From: Candidatus Bathyarchaeota archaeon
Lineage (GTDB): Archaea; Thermoproteota; CALKCG01; B24; JAGTQN01
Length of the DNA: 10,461 bases
Direction of reading: 5' to 3'
Assembly (NCBI GenBank): GCA_018396395.1
Contig: JAGTQN010000060.1
Span: 1-10,461, forward strand
Shown here: one piece after another, positions 1 through 7,039 of the stretch
Numbering within the stretch: position 1 is the stretch's first letter
Layout of the letters: every line of letters starts with the position of its first letter
Notes under the pieces: generated by a model
The model's input: only the letters and a program-made list of their open reading frames with translations
Told to the model about the DNA's origin: nothing
Database searches by the model: none
Made by a program: the position numbers and the translations under genes

Positions 1-47
1 TTTTTTTATTTTATTTTATTATTTCCCTTTCACTCTAAATAATTTTC

Positions 48-860
48 CTAGGCTTCAACCAGGTTTGATAGAATTTCCTCACAGAGCTCCTTGCTTCCTG
101 AGGCAATGAGGGAAACCCTCGTCCGAAGATCCATTTTTATCTTTAAAGGATTCCCCTCGCCATCCACGACGATTCCCTTTCCCTCTTGAACGATAAAGGC
201 TGCTGCAGCAACGTCCGTTACCCTCAGGAATCCCCTCAGATCCACGAAGGCATCACAAGTACCGGACGATACGAAGGCTATTTCAAGGGCGTCGGTTCCG
301 AGGAAACGGATATGCCTAGCCTTCAGGAGGATCTGCCTTATTTTTTCCAGGTATTCGGGCCCTCCCCTCGCTACGTTCAAGTCTATGGCTAGAAGGGCTT
401 CAGAGATCCTTTTGACTTCAGAAGGCCTCACCCTATTTCCGTTGAGGAAGGCACCCTTCCCAACCTCAGCCGTAAAGAGATCTCCTGAGGGAATATTGAT
501 GACCCCTGCCGCCTGAATATTAGAAAATTCATAGCCATTGGCGATGGCAAGGGATGAGGAGAAGCATGGATAACCTCTAATGGCATTCGTACTTCCATCG
601 ATGGGATCGAGGATGAAAAGGGGAAGACCTCCTTTACCGATTTTCATTTCCCCAGATTCCTCCGATAGAAGGGTCCCATTCTGAAAATAGCGCCTAATAA
701 TATCCAGGACTGCCCCTTCGGCTACAAGATCTATAGCCCTTGAAATGTCACCGCCGGCTCCTATTCCAACCTTCGTCCTTGCTGTGGGCATTCTAAGCCC
801 TTTCATAACCTCCAATCGAGCAGCCCTAAGGGCTTCCTTTAAAAGGTTAAGAAGGCTCAA
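48..860 (-). CDS. Inositol monophosphatase / archaeal class IV fructose-1,6-bisphosphatase family protein
   Basis: This is a Mg2+-dependent phosphatase of the IMPase/FBPase (SuhB) superfamily. Archaeal members often hydrolyse both inositol-1-phosphate and fructose-1,6-bisphosphate, serving gluconeogenesis or inositol synthesis in the cytosol. Numbered from the start chosen here (270 aa), I see GGDISRAID near residues 36-44, the metal-binding Glu pair in SEESGE (67-68), the signature DPIDGSTN (85-92), and the C-terminal metal-binding Asp in VTDVAAAA (about 216), where many relatives have WDxAA. The stop is TAG at 48-50. The frame stays open to a TTG at 920 (290 aa). I prefer the TTG at 858-860 because GAGGT (complement of 868-872) lies 7 nt before it and a TATA-like AT-rich box (complement of about 905-917) falls inside the longer version. 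Length 270 fits the family. Sequence alone does not separate the two substrates. Confidence 0.9.
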   Translation of the reverse strand: MSLLNLLKEALRAARLEVMKGLRMPTARTKVGIGAGGDISRAIDLVAEGAVLDIIRRYFQNGTLLSEESGEMKIGKGGLPLFILDPIDGSTNAIRGYPCFSSSLAIANGYEFSNIQAAGVINIPSGDLFTAEVGKGAFLNGNRVRPSEVKRISEALLAIDLNVARGGPEYLEKIRQILLKARHIRFLGTDALEIAFVSSGTCDAFVDLRGFLRVTDVAAAAFIVQEGKGIVVDGEGNPLKIKMDLRTRVSLIASGSKELCEEILSNLVEA

Positions 861-904
861 ATCGAATACCTCGAAGCTTCCGCATTTCCGATACGATACT
901 ATTG

Positions 905-917
905 GTTTATTTATTAA
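905..917 (-). promoter_or_regulatory. Probable TATA box of the IMPase/FBPase gene
   Basis: On the minus strand this stretch reads as an AT-rich TTAATAAATAAA-like element. A transcription start about 25 bases downstream (near 885) would leave a short leader with the GAGGT Shine-Dalgarno at 868-872 before the TTG at 860. The agreement of box, leader and SD is the main reason for the shorter start. Confidence 0.4.
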
Positions 918-920
918 CAA

Positions 921-1286
921 TTTGGGAAGTTCTATATCAAGCGAAGGGGATTCGTTTTACTTGAACGTAAGTATTGGAAATTTCGGGAGATTTCCTTTCC
1001 CTCGAAATGCTAGGAATCCTTCGATTCTAGGCTGGGCTGAGAATTTGGGGCTTTTATAACGGATACGTGTGCCTATCGCCATCCAAGGAAGCCCGCAAAC
1101 CCGTTATTCCTTCATTCTTAACGAATTTCTCTAAACCAAGGCTATTCCGGAGCTTCGAAAGTTGATGCATGAAACCTTTTGAAGCTTTGAAGGATTTCTT
1201 AACGATTCTTAGTCCTAAAGCGAAGGGTGAAGGGCTTTCCTTCGAATGGAAGAAAAGGAGCCGATACATTTTTATGTTCCATTTCA
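921..1286. other. Intergenic stretch between divergent genes, no supported gene
   Basis: This stretch separates the minus-strand phosphatase from the plus-strand ABC operon. I see no convincing protein family, RNA gene or long repeat. A minus-strand ORF (1054-1269, 71 aa from an ATG at 1269) is basic and unremarkable. Its only support is that the AT-rich box at 1287-1296 reads as TATA-like on both strands and lies 20-odd bases before that ATG, so a small leaderless gene is possible but unproven. Confidence 0.4.
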
Positions 1287-1296
1287 TATTTATAAA
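1287..1296 (+). promoter_or_regulatory. Probable TATA box of the ABC exporter operon
   Basis: ATTTATAAAG-like box directly before the first ABC gene. A start of transcription 25-30 bases downstream would fall near 1318-1322, after the ATG at 1310 and just before the in-frame ATG at 1325. The true start may therefore be 1325 with a near-leaderless transcript. Confidence 0.45.
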
Positions 1297-1309
1297 GCGA
1301 TAAAAGAAT

Positions 1310-3292
1310 ATGAAGCTTCCCTTCATGGACTTAAAATCCTCGAAGGCTCAGGTGAAAATTACGAAGGAAGAAAAGGATGGATTACTAAAAAATGTTATCA
1401 GGCTCTTAGGGTACGGAAGAAGGGTTTGGAAGAGGCTTTTATTGCTGGCAGCTTGCGTTGTCTTGGGTAGCCTCATAGACCTAGTTCCGCCCCTTCTAAC
1501 CAGGTCCATCGTCGATGACATACTTTCTAAGGCTTTGGGAGCTGATACCGCCATCACGGGCGATACTTATCTTCTCTTAGCCCTCTACTCCTCTGGAATC
1601 GTCCTCGTCGCCTTGATAAGCGGAGCCTTGGGATATGGGGAGCGCTATTCAGCGCGTTACGTAAGCGAAAGGATCGGCTTCGAGCTTAGGAATGAGCTTT
1701 ATAGGGACCTTCAAAGGCAGTCCTTCAGCTTTTATGATGAGAATCCTGTAGGACAGCTCATCGCCAGGGCAACCTCGGACGTCCAAAGTATCCAGAGGTT
1801 CCTATCGATGATCATATCCCGCCTCTTTGGAACCATCATCACCTTCATCGGCATATTCTTCATAGTCTTTCCCTGGAGCCCGATCCTAACCCTTCTATCC
1901 CTATCCATCGCCATACCCATGCTCTTTATCACGATAAGGTTCTCGAGGTTCATCCATGGCATCTTCTATCGAACCCAACAGCTCGTGGGCAAGGTTGCTA
2001 CCATCGTTTGGGAGAACATTAATGGCGTTCGGGTCGTTAGGGCCTTCAACAACGAACCTTACGAAGTGAAGAAGTTCACGAAAGCAAACCAAGAATGGTT
2101 CGAGAATTCCATGAGGGCTGCCAAAGTAAGGGCGATCTATAATCCATCCATGGACTTCCTTATAGGCTTCAGTACGGTCCTCGTCCTCTGGTGGGGAGGA
2201 GGCTCCGTCATCGCTGGAAGCCTCAGCCTTGGAACCCTCATAGCCTTCAGCGGCTACCTTACAATGCTCATGGGTCCCATTCGAATGATGGGTTTCATAG
2301 CCTCAGGGCTTTCCGAAGCCCTCGCAAGCGCCAAGAGGGTCTTCGAGATCCTGGATATGGAGCCAGAGGTTAAGGATAAGCCCGATGCCATTGAGCTTCC
2401 ACCCTTGAAAGGGCATGTTCGCTTTGAGAATGTTTCCTTCAGGTACGGTAAGGGTCCCTTGATCGTGAAGAACCTTTCCTTCGAGGTTAAGCCTGGACAG
2501 GTCGTAGCCCTATTGGGAGCGACAGGCTCGGGGAAGAGCACCATCATCCAGCTGATACCGAGGTTCTACGATGTGACGGAAGGAAGGATCACCATCGATG
2601 GCTACGACATAAGGGATGTGAAGATCAAGTCCCTTCGATCCCAGATAGGCATTGTCCTTCAAGAGAACTTCCTCTTCTCAGGAACCATAAGGGATAATAT
2701 AGCCTATGGCAAACCAAATGCCACCATGGAGGAGATTATAGAGGCAGCAAAGATCGCGGGAGCCCATGAGTTCATCCAATCCTTCCCTGAGGGCTATAAC
2801 ACACTCGTAGGGGAGAGGGGTGTAACCTTATCAGGAGGCCAAAGGCAGCGCATTGCCATAGCTAGGGCCCTCCTTATGAACCCTCGCATCCTCATCCTTG
2901 ACGATTCGACGAGCAACGTGGACGTCGAAACCGAATATGGGATACAAAAAGCCATGAAAGCCCTCATGAAGGGAAGGACAACCTTTGTTATAACCCAGAG
3001 GGTCTCAACCGTAAGGGCTGCAGACCAGATCATCGTATTGGACCAAGGTCGTATCGTAGAGATGGGAAGGCATGAGGAGCTCCTAGCCAAGGGAGGCCTC
3101 TACGCAAGGCTATACTATACCCAGCTGCAGGGTGCCAGGGGAGTAGAAGAGGAAGAAGAAAGGGAAAGGGAAAGGGAAAGGGAAGAAGCGCGAAGGGAAG
3201 GGAAAGGGCAAGAATTTGGCGAATCTATGCAAAAAGTAGGCATTCCTTCGACTTCCATGGCTATTCATGGAAAGGAGGGAAGGGGAGGCTAA
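1310..3292 (+). CDS. ABC exporter half-transporter, subunit 1 (degenerate ATP-site Walker B/H-loop)
   Basis: This is a membrane exporter half-transporter of 660 aa, with a six-helix transmembrane domain followed by a nucleotide-binding domain (NBD). Hydrophobic helices lie near 42-62, 88-108, 169-188 and 191-210, with a further pair around 280-325. The conserved cytoplasmic-loop segment FYDENPVGQLIARATSDV is at about 141-158. NBD: Walker A GATGSGKST (403-411), Q-loop near QENFLFSG, intact signature LSGGQ (507-511), Walker B ILILDDSTSNVD. The catalytic Glu position is Asp (D532) and the H-loop His is Gln (Q563, ITQRVST), so its own Walker site should be degenerate while its signature serves the partner. 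The tail after about 600 is highly charged, with an (Arg-Glu) run from a hexanucleotide repeat. The next ABC gene follows at once. Substrate cannot be predicted. The alternative start ATG 1325 would remove five residues. Confidence 0.95.
   Translation: MKLPFMDLKSSKAQVKITKEEKDGLLKNVIRLLGYGRRVWKRLLLLAACVVLGSLIDLVPPLLTRSIVDDILSKALGADTAITGDTYLLLALYSSGIVLVALISGALGYGERYSARYVSERIGFELRNELYRDLQRQSFSFYDENPVGQLIARATSDVQSIQRFLSMIISRLFGTIITFIGIFFIVFPWSPILTLLSLSIAIPMLFITIRFSRFIHGIFYRTQQLVGKVATIVWENINGVRVVRAFNNEPYEVKKFTKANQEWFENSMRAAKVRAIYNPSMDFLIGFSTVLVLWWGGGSVIAGSLSLGTLIAFSGYLTMLMGPIRMMGFIASGLSEALASAKRVFEILDMEPEVKDKPDAIELPPLKGHVRFENVSFRYGKGPLIVKNLSFEVKPGQVVALLGATGSGKSTIIQLIPRFYDVTEGRITIDGYDIRDVKIKSLRSQIGIVLQENFLFSGTIRDNIAYGKPNATMEEIIEAAKIAGAHEFIQSFPEGYNTLVGERGVTLSGGQRQRIAIARALLMNPRILILDDSTSNVDVETEYGIQKAMKALMKGRTTFVITQRVSTVRAADQIIVLDQGRIVEMGRHEELLAKGGLYARLYYTQLQGARGVEEEEEREREREREEARREGKGQEFGESMQKVGIPSTSMAIHGKEGRGG
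3014..3115 (+). repeat. 102-bp perfect direct repeat, copy 1 (inside ABC subunit 1)
   Basis: Base-for-base identical by eye to 4965-5066, in the same codon phase, encoding the post-H-loop part of the NBD from RAADQ to GLYARLY. The flanking DNA on both sides is clearly diverged, which suggests recent gene conversion. Confidence 0.9.
3159..3182 (+). repeat. Hexanucleotide repeat (AAAGGG)x4
   Basis: Four tandem AAAGGG units inside a longer purine-only tract. In frame they encode alternating Glu-Arg. Because the unit is six bases, changes in copy number would lengthen the charged tail without shifting the frame. Confidence 0.85.
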
Positions 3293-3299
3293 GGGAAGA

Positions 3300-5168
3300 A
3301 TGGGCTTTCATTTTCATCATCTGAGGGAAATGGATCAGGAGGAAATCAAGCGGAAGGTTCCAGACAAGGTCCTCTTGGCGTGGGTCCTTAGAAAAATCCT
3401 AAGGCATAAGGGCATCTTCATCCTAGTAATGGCGAGCCTCGTCCTTTCATCCCTCCTAGCCTTGTTACCCCCCTACTTTGTCAAGGTTGCCATAGATGAG
3501 TATATAGCCAAAGGAAACTTGGCGGGGCTATGGCAACTGATTCTTTTTTATCTCCTTGTCCTCGGCATAACGCAAGTAGCACGATCCTTGAACGGCTATG
3601 CCTCTTCTTGGCTTGGACAAAGGGTCATCATGGAGATAAGGATCGAGACCTTCCAGCACCTTCAAGAGCTATCCATCAGCTACTTTGATCAGAGGGAAGC
3701 GGGAAGAATCCTGAGCCGAGTGATGAACGACGTGGACAGTCTTCAACAACTCGTCCAGACAGCCTTCGTAAGCGTAGGGGCGGACCTCTTCAACATACTC
3801 AGCATCATAGGCATAATGGTCTGGATGGCACCCCAGCTCTCCCTTCTGACCTTCGTAACGATACCCCTCCTCATCCTCACGAGCTGGTCCTTCAGTAAGA
3901 GGGCTAGGGAAGCCTATCGAAGAACAAGGAGAACGATATCTACTGTAACCTCCTTCCTCCAGGAGGGAATATCGGGTGTCAGGGTTTCCCAATCCTTCGC
4001 AAGGGAAGGTATAAACGAGCGCCAATTCGAGCAGGTAAACGTCCAGAACCTAGATGCAAACCTCGGAGCCGCAAGGATTGAAGCCATGGTAAGGCCCATC
4101 ATAGGGCTTATCCAAGCCCTTGGAACCTGTATTATCTTATCCTTCGGAGGCTATTTAGTCCTAACGAAATCCCTGACTTTAGGCGTCCTTGTTGCCTTTA
4201 CGCAGTACTCGGCAAGGTTCTTCGCTCCAATCCTTGATTTGACCATGTTCTACTATACGATTCAATCTGGTTTGGCAGCCTCGGAGCGTATATACGAGCT
4301 CCTGAAGACAGAGCCGGAGATTAAGGATGAGCCCGATGCCGTAGAATTGGAAAAGGTTGAGGGGCATGTGGTCTTCGATCATGTTACCTTCGCCTACAAG
4401 CCCGGCATTCCCGTGATAAGGGATCTTTGCCTCGAGGCCAAGCCTGGGAGGATTTATGCCATCGTCGGTCCCACAGGTGCCGGTAAGACGACCATCGTTA
4501 ATCTCATATATCGATTCTACGAGCCCCAAGAAGGGCGAATCATAATCGACGGCTATGACATCCGGAAGGTTAAGCAAAAAAGCCTCAGGAGGCATATGGC
4601 CATGGTCCTCCAAGAGAGCTTCCTCTTCGCTGGTACTGTGAGGGAGAATATTCGATATGGAAGACCAGAGGCATCGGATGAGGAGGTCGAAGAGGCCGCC
4701 AAGGCTGTGGGAGCCCATGAATTCATAATACAGCTACCGGAGGGCTATGATACGGATATAAGGGAAAGGGGTCAGAGACTATCCATGGGTCAGAGGCAAC
4801 TCCTATGCTTTGCCAGGGCCCTCCTCGCGAATCCTCGCATCCTTATCCTCGATGAGGCAACGAGTAGCGTGGATGCCTACACGGAGCAGCTCATCCAAAG
4901 GGCGCTCATGAGGCTTCTAAAGGGAAGGACAAGCTTCATCATTGCCCATAGGCTTTCGACGGTCAGGGCTGCAGACCAGATCATCGTATTGGACCAAGGT
5001 CGTATCGTAGAGATGGGAAGGCATGAGGAGCTCCTAGCCAAGGGAGGCCTCTACGCAAGGCTATACGAGATGCAGTTTAAGCCCCTTGAGGGGGCAGAAG
5101 CCATAAGCATACCTTCACCGGAGCCCTTGGCCTTCGGATCCTTAGGGAAGACCAACGATCCTAAGTAA
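3300..5168 (+). CDS. ABC exporter half-transporter, subunit 2 (canonical catalytic site, altered signature)
   Basis: Partner subunit of the heterodimeric exporter, 622 aa from the ATG at 3300: TM domain, then NBD. The first helix is near 39-60, and the loop motif ISYFDQREAGRILSRVMNDV matches the partner's. NBD: Walker A GPTGAGKTT (390-398), Walker B ILILDEATSSVD with catalytic E519, and H-loop His H550 (IIAHRLST) are all canonical. The signature is altered to LSMGQ (494-498). Paired with subunit 1, the hydrolysing site would use this Walker A/B/His plus subunit 1's LSGGQ; the other site (D532/Q563 plus LSMGQ) would be degenerate. This matches the asymmetry known in TM287/288 and BmrCD. Start: the frame extends to an ATG at 3267 overlapping the upstream gene by 26 bp, but GGGGAGG at 3282-3288 precedes ATG 3300, only 7 nt after the upstream stop. 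Close packing indicates cotranscription. Confidence 0.95.
   Translation: MGFHFHHLREMDQEEIKRKVPDKVLLAWVLRKILRHKGIFILVMASLVLSSLLALLPPYFVKVAIDEYIAKGNLAGLWQLILFYLLVLGITQVARSLNGYASSWLGQRVIMEIRIETFQHLQELSISYFDQREAGRILSRVMNDVDSLQQLVQTAFVSVGADLFNILSIIGIMVWMAPQLSLLTFVTIPLLILTSWSFSKRAREAYRRTRRTISTVTSFLQEGISGVRVSQSFAREGINERQFEQVNVQNLDANLGAARIEAMVRPIIGLIQALGTCIILSFGGYLVLTKSLTLGVLVAFTQYSARFFAPILDLTMFYYTIQSGLAASERIYELLKTEPEIKDEPDAVELEKVEGHVVFDHVTFAYKPGIPVIRDLCLEAKPGRIYAIVGPTGAGKTTIVNLIYRFYEPQEGRIIIDGYDIRKVKQKSLRRHMAMVLQESFLFAGTVRENIRYGRPEASDEEVEEAAKAVGAHEFIIQLPEGYDTDIRERGQRLSMGQRQLLCFARALLANPRILILDEATSSVDAYTEQLIQRALMRLLKGRTSFIIAHRLSTVRAADQIIVLDQGRIVEMGRHEELLAKGGLYARLYEMQFKPLEGAEAISIPSPEPLAFGSLGKTNDPK
4965..5066 (+). 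repeat. 102-bp perfect direct repeat, copy 2 (inside ABC subunit 2)
   Basis: Second copy of the stretch at 3014-3115, codon-aligned. Immediately upstream the paralogues differ freely (IIAHRLSTV against VITQRVSTV), and immediately downstream they differ again (YEMQF against YYTQL). Confidence 0.9.
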
Positions 5169-5195
5169 CGAAAATTTTTCTAGGAATCCTTCCTG

Positions 5196-5223
5196 AGGGA
5201 AAGAAACTATCCCTTTTTGTTTT
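5196..5223 (+). terminator. Hairpin plus T-tract terminator of the ABC operon
   Basis: AGGGA (5196-5200) pairs with TCCCT (5210-5214) over a 9-nt loop and runs into a T-rich tract (5214-5223), 28 bases after the stop codon. In archaea the T-tract is the main signal. A further T-rich stretch at 5289-5305 could act as back-up. Confidence 0.5.
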
Positions 5224-5241
5224 CCCATACGCTGAAGATAG

Positions 5242-5271
5242 GCTATGAGGCTTGGCTCCAAAGCTCATAGC
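5242..5271. other. Perfect 8-bp inverted repeat between convergent genes
   Basis: GCTATGAG (5242-5249) and CTCATAGC (5264-5271) form an 8-bp stem, and the 14-nt apex contains a weaker inner pairing. It sits between the plus-strand ABC operon and the minus-strand gene ending at 5350. It may help terminate read-through from either side. No factor is recognisable. Confidence 0.45.
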
Positions 5272-5349
5272 ATATTCTTTCGAAGCGATTTTATTTTATT
5301 TTTTATAGTATCATCCTAGAGCTTTCTCTTCGTTTTCCTTTCCTATCCT

Positions 5350-6366
5350 TCAATTAATGAACTTTAAGGCCGCCTCCAAATCCTCGTCCAACTCCTCCTC
5401 GGAGGCTACCCCTATCATGCAAGCATCTACTCCAACATCCTTGAATACATAGCTAAAGGCTTCCCCAGGTCTTATCCTTCCTCCAGCCAAGGGCTTAATG
5501 GCTACGATAGGCTTCGATGAGGCTTTAATGGCTTTCAAAGCCTCCTCTTGGCTCGGTAGCATAAGGGCGCCTATACGGTTCACAGGGGTTACATAACCTT
5601 GAAAAGGCAAACCAGAAGCCTCCAGAGCCGGTATTGTCCTTCCGGCATGATGGATGCCGAAGAGGATGTTTTCAAATCCAAGGCTTCTCAAGAGCTTCAT
5701 CAGGGCTTCCAGAAGGTCAAACCTCTCCATGGCGACTAGGAAATCCGTCTCCGAGCCAGGTTCAACAAAAAGAATCTCATGGCCTTCAAGGCTTTTCAGA
5801 GCCTCCCGAAGGGAAGCCTCGTCAAAGTCCAGGCTATACGATTCTTCCTTTCCATAGGGGGAAAGCCCTTCAAGGGCTTCTGGGAAGCGCCTTTCCCAAC
5901 CAGGCCTCGTGAGGAGAATAGGATCCTTCAAGAATTTTAAAAGGAGCCTTTCCTTTCCTTGGAAGTCTTCTTTCTCAAGGTTTCTAGAGGCTTGATGGAA
6001 ATAGGTTACCCATCGCCTATAGTCGTCAACAGGCTTGGAGCCTAGCCTTAACCTTAAGCTAATACAGGGCGCTAGGGCGAGGCTGATCCTGTAGAAATCC
6101 TCGATTTCCTTCACAACTTTTAGGAGGGAGGTAGCCAGGAAACCCGTGTTCGCGGGAACCGCTGCCATGGCTGTTATCCCATATTCGAAGATGCCTTTGA
6201 GGATGATACCCTTAAGGTTCTTTGGCTCCTGAAACCTCTGGGCGTAAAGGAGGTTTTTCTCTTGACCTTGGTACGATTCTCCAAGGAAGGGCATACAACC
6301 TAATATAATCCTCGGAACCTTCTTCGAACCAATCCTCACACTTGGAATGGGAAAACTTCGATCCAT
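5350..6366 (-). CDS. TIM-barrel protein of the aldo/keto reductase fold, probably lacking the AKR catalytic tetrad
   Basis: A 338-aa cytosolic protein whose pattern resembles the aldo/keto reductase barrel: KVPRIILGCMPFLG near the N-terminus (16-29), FGIHHAGRTIPAL where AKRs have an IGVSNH-like strand, VAIKPLAGGRIRPGEAF near residues 290-306, and a closing GVDACMIGVASEEELDEDL where AKRs have their cofactor-binding helix region. The N-terminal half has ILKGIFEYGITAMAAVPANTG where AKRs carry the catalytic Asp and Tyr (GINxxDTAxxY), so the usual tetrad seems absent and reductase activity is doubtful. Start: the ATG at 6366 has GATGAGG just upstream. A GTG at 6339 (V10) is a rival because it overlaps the TGA of the small upstream ORF as GTGA. 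The function and substrate are unknown. Confidence 0.75.
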   Translation of the reverse strand: MDRSFPIPSVRIGSKKVPRIILGCMPFLGESYQGQEKNLLYAQRFQEPKNLKGIILKGIFEYGITAMAAVPANTGFLATSLLKVVKEIEDFYRISLALAPCISLRLRLGSKPVDDYRRWVTYFHQASRNLEKEDFQGKERLLLKFLKDPILLTRPGWERRFPEALEGLSPYGKEESYSLDFDEASLREALKSLEGHEILFVEPGSETDFLVAMERFDLLEALMKLLRSLGFENILFGIHHAGRTIPALEASGLPFQGYVTPVNRIGALMLPSQEEALKAIKASSKPIVAIKPLAGGRIRPGEAFSYVFKDVGVDACMIGVASEEELDEDLEAALKFIN

Positions 6367-6512
6367 ACAGCCTCATCGACTTTTTTTTCCTTCGCCCATA
6401 TTAAGCGATAATGCATGCTTTTCTTATCGAATTCGGATGAAATAAGCCCCTTTTTGGGTTTGAAAGAGGCATAGAACGCATCTAATGGGTGTTTTAGGTA
6501 TTGCATCTTCAT
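6336..6512 (-). CDS. Possible small 58-aa ORF upstream of the TIM-barrel gene
   Basis: An open frame from ATG (6510-6512) to TGA (6336-6338) encodes a mixed, basic, soluble-looking protein beginning MKMQYLKHPLDAF and ending WIEVFPFQV. It fills most of the otherwise empty stretch between the TIM-barrel gene and the MoaD-like gene. Its stop overlaps a possible GTG start of the TIM-barrel gene as GTGA, an arrangement common in translationally coupled pairs. Against it, there is no clear Shine-Dalgarno, and the CGTATAAAG box is only about ten bases before the ATG. I recognise no family. Confidence 0.3.
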   Translation of the reverse strand: MKMQYLKHPLDAFYASFKPKKGLISSEFDKKSMHYRLIWAKEKKVDEAVWIEVFPFQV

Positions 6513-6588
6513 CTTTATACGAGCTTTTTCTTTCCTCTCATAAGGGCTAATGAGAGCGGATTTTGGGCTAGGCTTCGTTCCTTGGGAA

Positions 6589-6912
6589 CTATCCTCCGCC
6601 CACGGGGGGGATGATGGCTAGGAGACATCCTTCCCAAAGACGCATCCTTAAACCTCCCATCGTATCGGCATTCTTCCCATCCACAAGGAACTGAAGATAA
6701 GGTCTGGGGTCGGCGTATCCCTCAGGACCCACATGCCCCTCGCCCTCGAAGAGGTATCGCTTAAACTCGGAACCATACTTAATGGCTAGGGCTTCTAAGG
6801 CTTCCCCTAAGGTTGCATTCTCTGGCAAATCGAGCATTACTTCAGGCTCTCCAGCGATTTCCCGAAGCCTCGTGAATAGACGAACCTTAACCTTCAAGGC
6901 ATCCCATCCCAA
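6589..6912 (-). CDS. MoaD/SAMP-like ubiquitin-fold sulfur carrier protein
   Basis: A small beta-grasp protein (107 aa). Family members carry sulfur as a C-terminal thiocarboxylate for molybdopterin synthesis or tRNA thiolation, and in some archaea are conjugated to proteins (SAMPs). Evidence: the opening strand KVKVRLFTRLREIAG, then DLPENATLGEALEALAIKYG, the loop strand FLVDGKNADTM, and the terminal strand LLAIIPPVGGG ending in a free Gly-Gly (here three glycines). The insert at about residues 53-70 (YLFEGEGHVGPEGYADPRP) makes it longer than typical 80-90-aa MoaD. The start is uncertain: TTG at 6912, with another in-frame TTG at 6897, directly before the first strand. A TATA-like CCATAAAG lies on the minus strand at about 6941-6949. 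No other cofactor gene is nearby, so the pathway is unresolved. Confidence 0.82.
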   Translation of the reverse strand: MGWDALKVKVRLFTRLREIAGEPEVMLDLPENATLGEALEALAIKYGSEFKRYLFEGEGHVGPEGYADPRPYLQFLVDGKNADTMGGLRMRLWEGCLLAIIPPVGGG

Positions 6913-6940
6913 TAACTGCAGCCTTTTTGAAAGACAAAAA

Positions 6941-6949
6941 CTTTATGGG
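6941..6949 (-). promoter_or_regulatory. Possible TATA box of the MoaD-like gene
   Basis: CCATAAAG-like element on the minus strand, about 30 bases before the TTG at 6912, within the 127-bp region shared with the divergent membrane-protein gene. Confidence 0.35.
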
Positions 6950-6996
6950 AATCGAAAGGGAAAGTCCCAAGCTTTTTTCTTTCAATCCTGCAAAGG

Positions 6997-7005
6997 ATTT
7001 ATAAG
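6997..7005 (+). promoter_or_regulatory. Probable TATA box of the ribophorin-I-like gene
   Basis: TTTATAAGG-like element roughly 40 bases before the ATG at 7040. Transcription starting near 7022-7026 would leave a short leader. AGGAGG lies at 7021-7026, 13 bases before the ATG, so it may be partly lost at the 5' end of the RNA. The ATG at 7028 is followed by TGA after one codon and cannot be the start. Confidence 0.45.
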
Positions 7006-7039
7006 GTTTATGTAATGCTCAGGAGGAATGGGTTGATGG

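Noticed and set aside
1..23. T-rich (ATTTT)n tract at the window start, like the one at 5289-5308
   Set aside because: It lies downstream of a minus-strand gene, for which it is A-rich on the transcript, so it is not that gene's terminator. No plus-strand gene is visible to assign it to.
745..1059. Plus-strand ORF of 104 aa overlapping the 5' end of the phosphatase gene
   Set aside because: It is antisense to a well-supported conserved gene, and its translation shows no family pattern.
1054..1326. Minus-strand ORF of 90 aa (71 aa from the ATG at 1269) between the phosphatase and the ABC operon
   Set aside because: No recognisable family, no Shine-Dalgarno, and overlap with the start of the ABC gene in its longest form. 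Only a symmetric AT-rich box favours it.
4179..4718. Long minus-strand ORF (179 aa) inside ABC subunit 2
   Set aside because: Entirely antisense to a strongly conserved NBD region. The open frame follows from codon bias of the sense gene.
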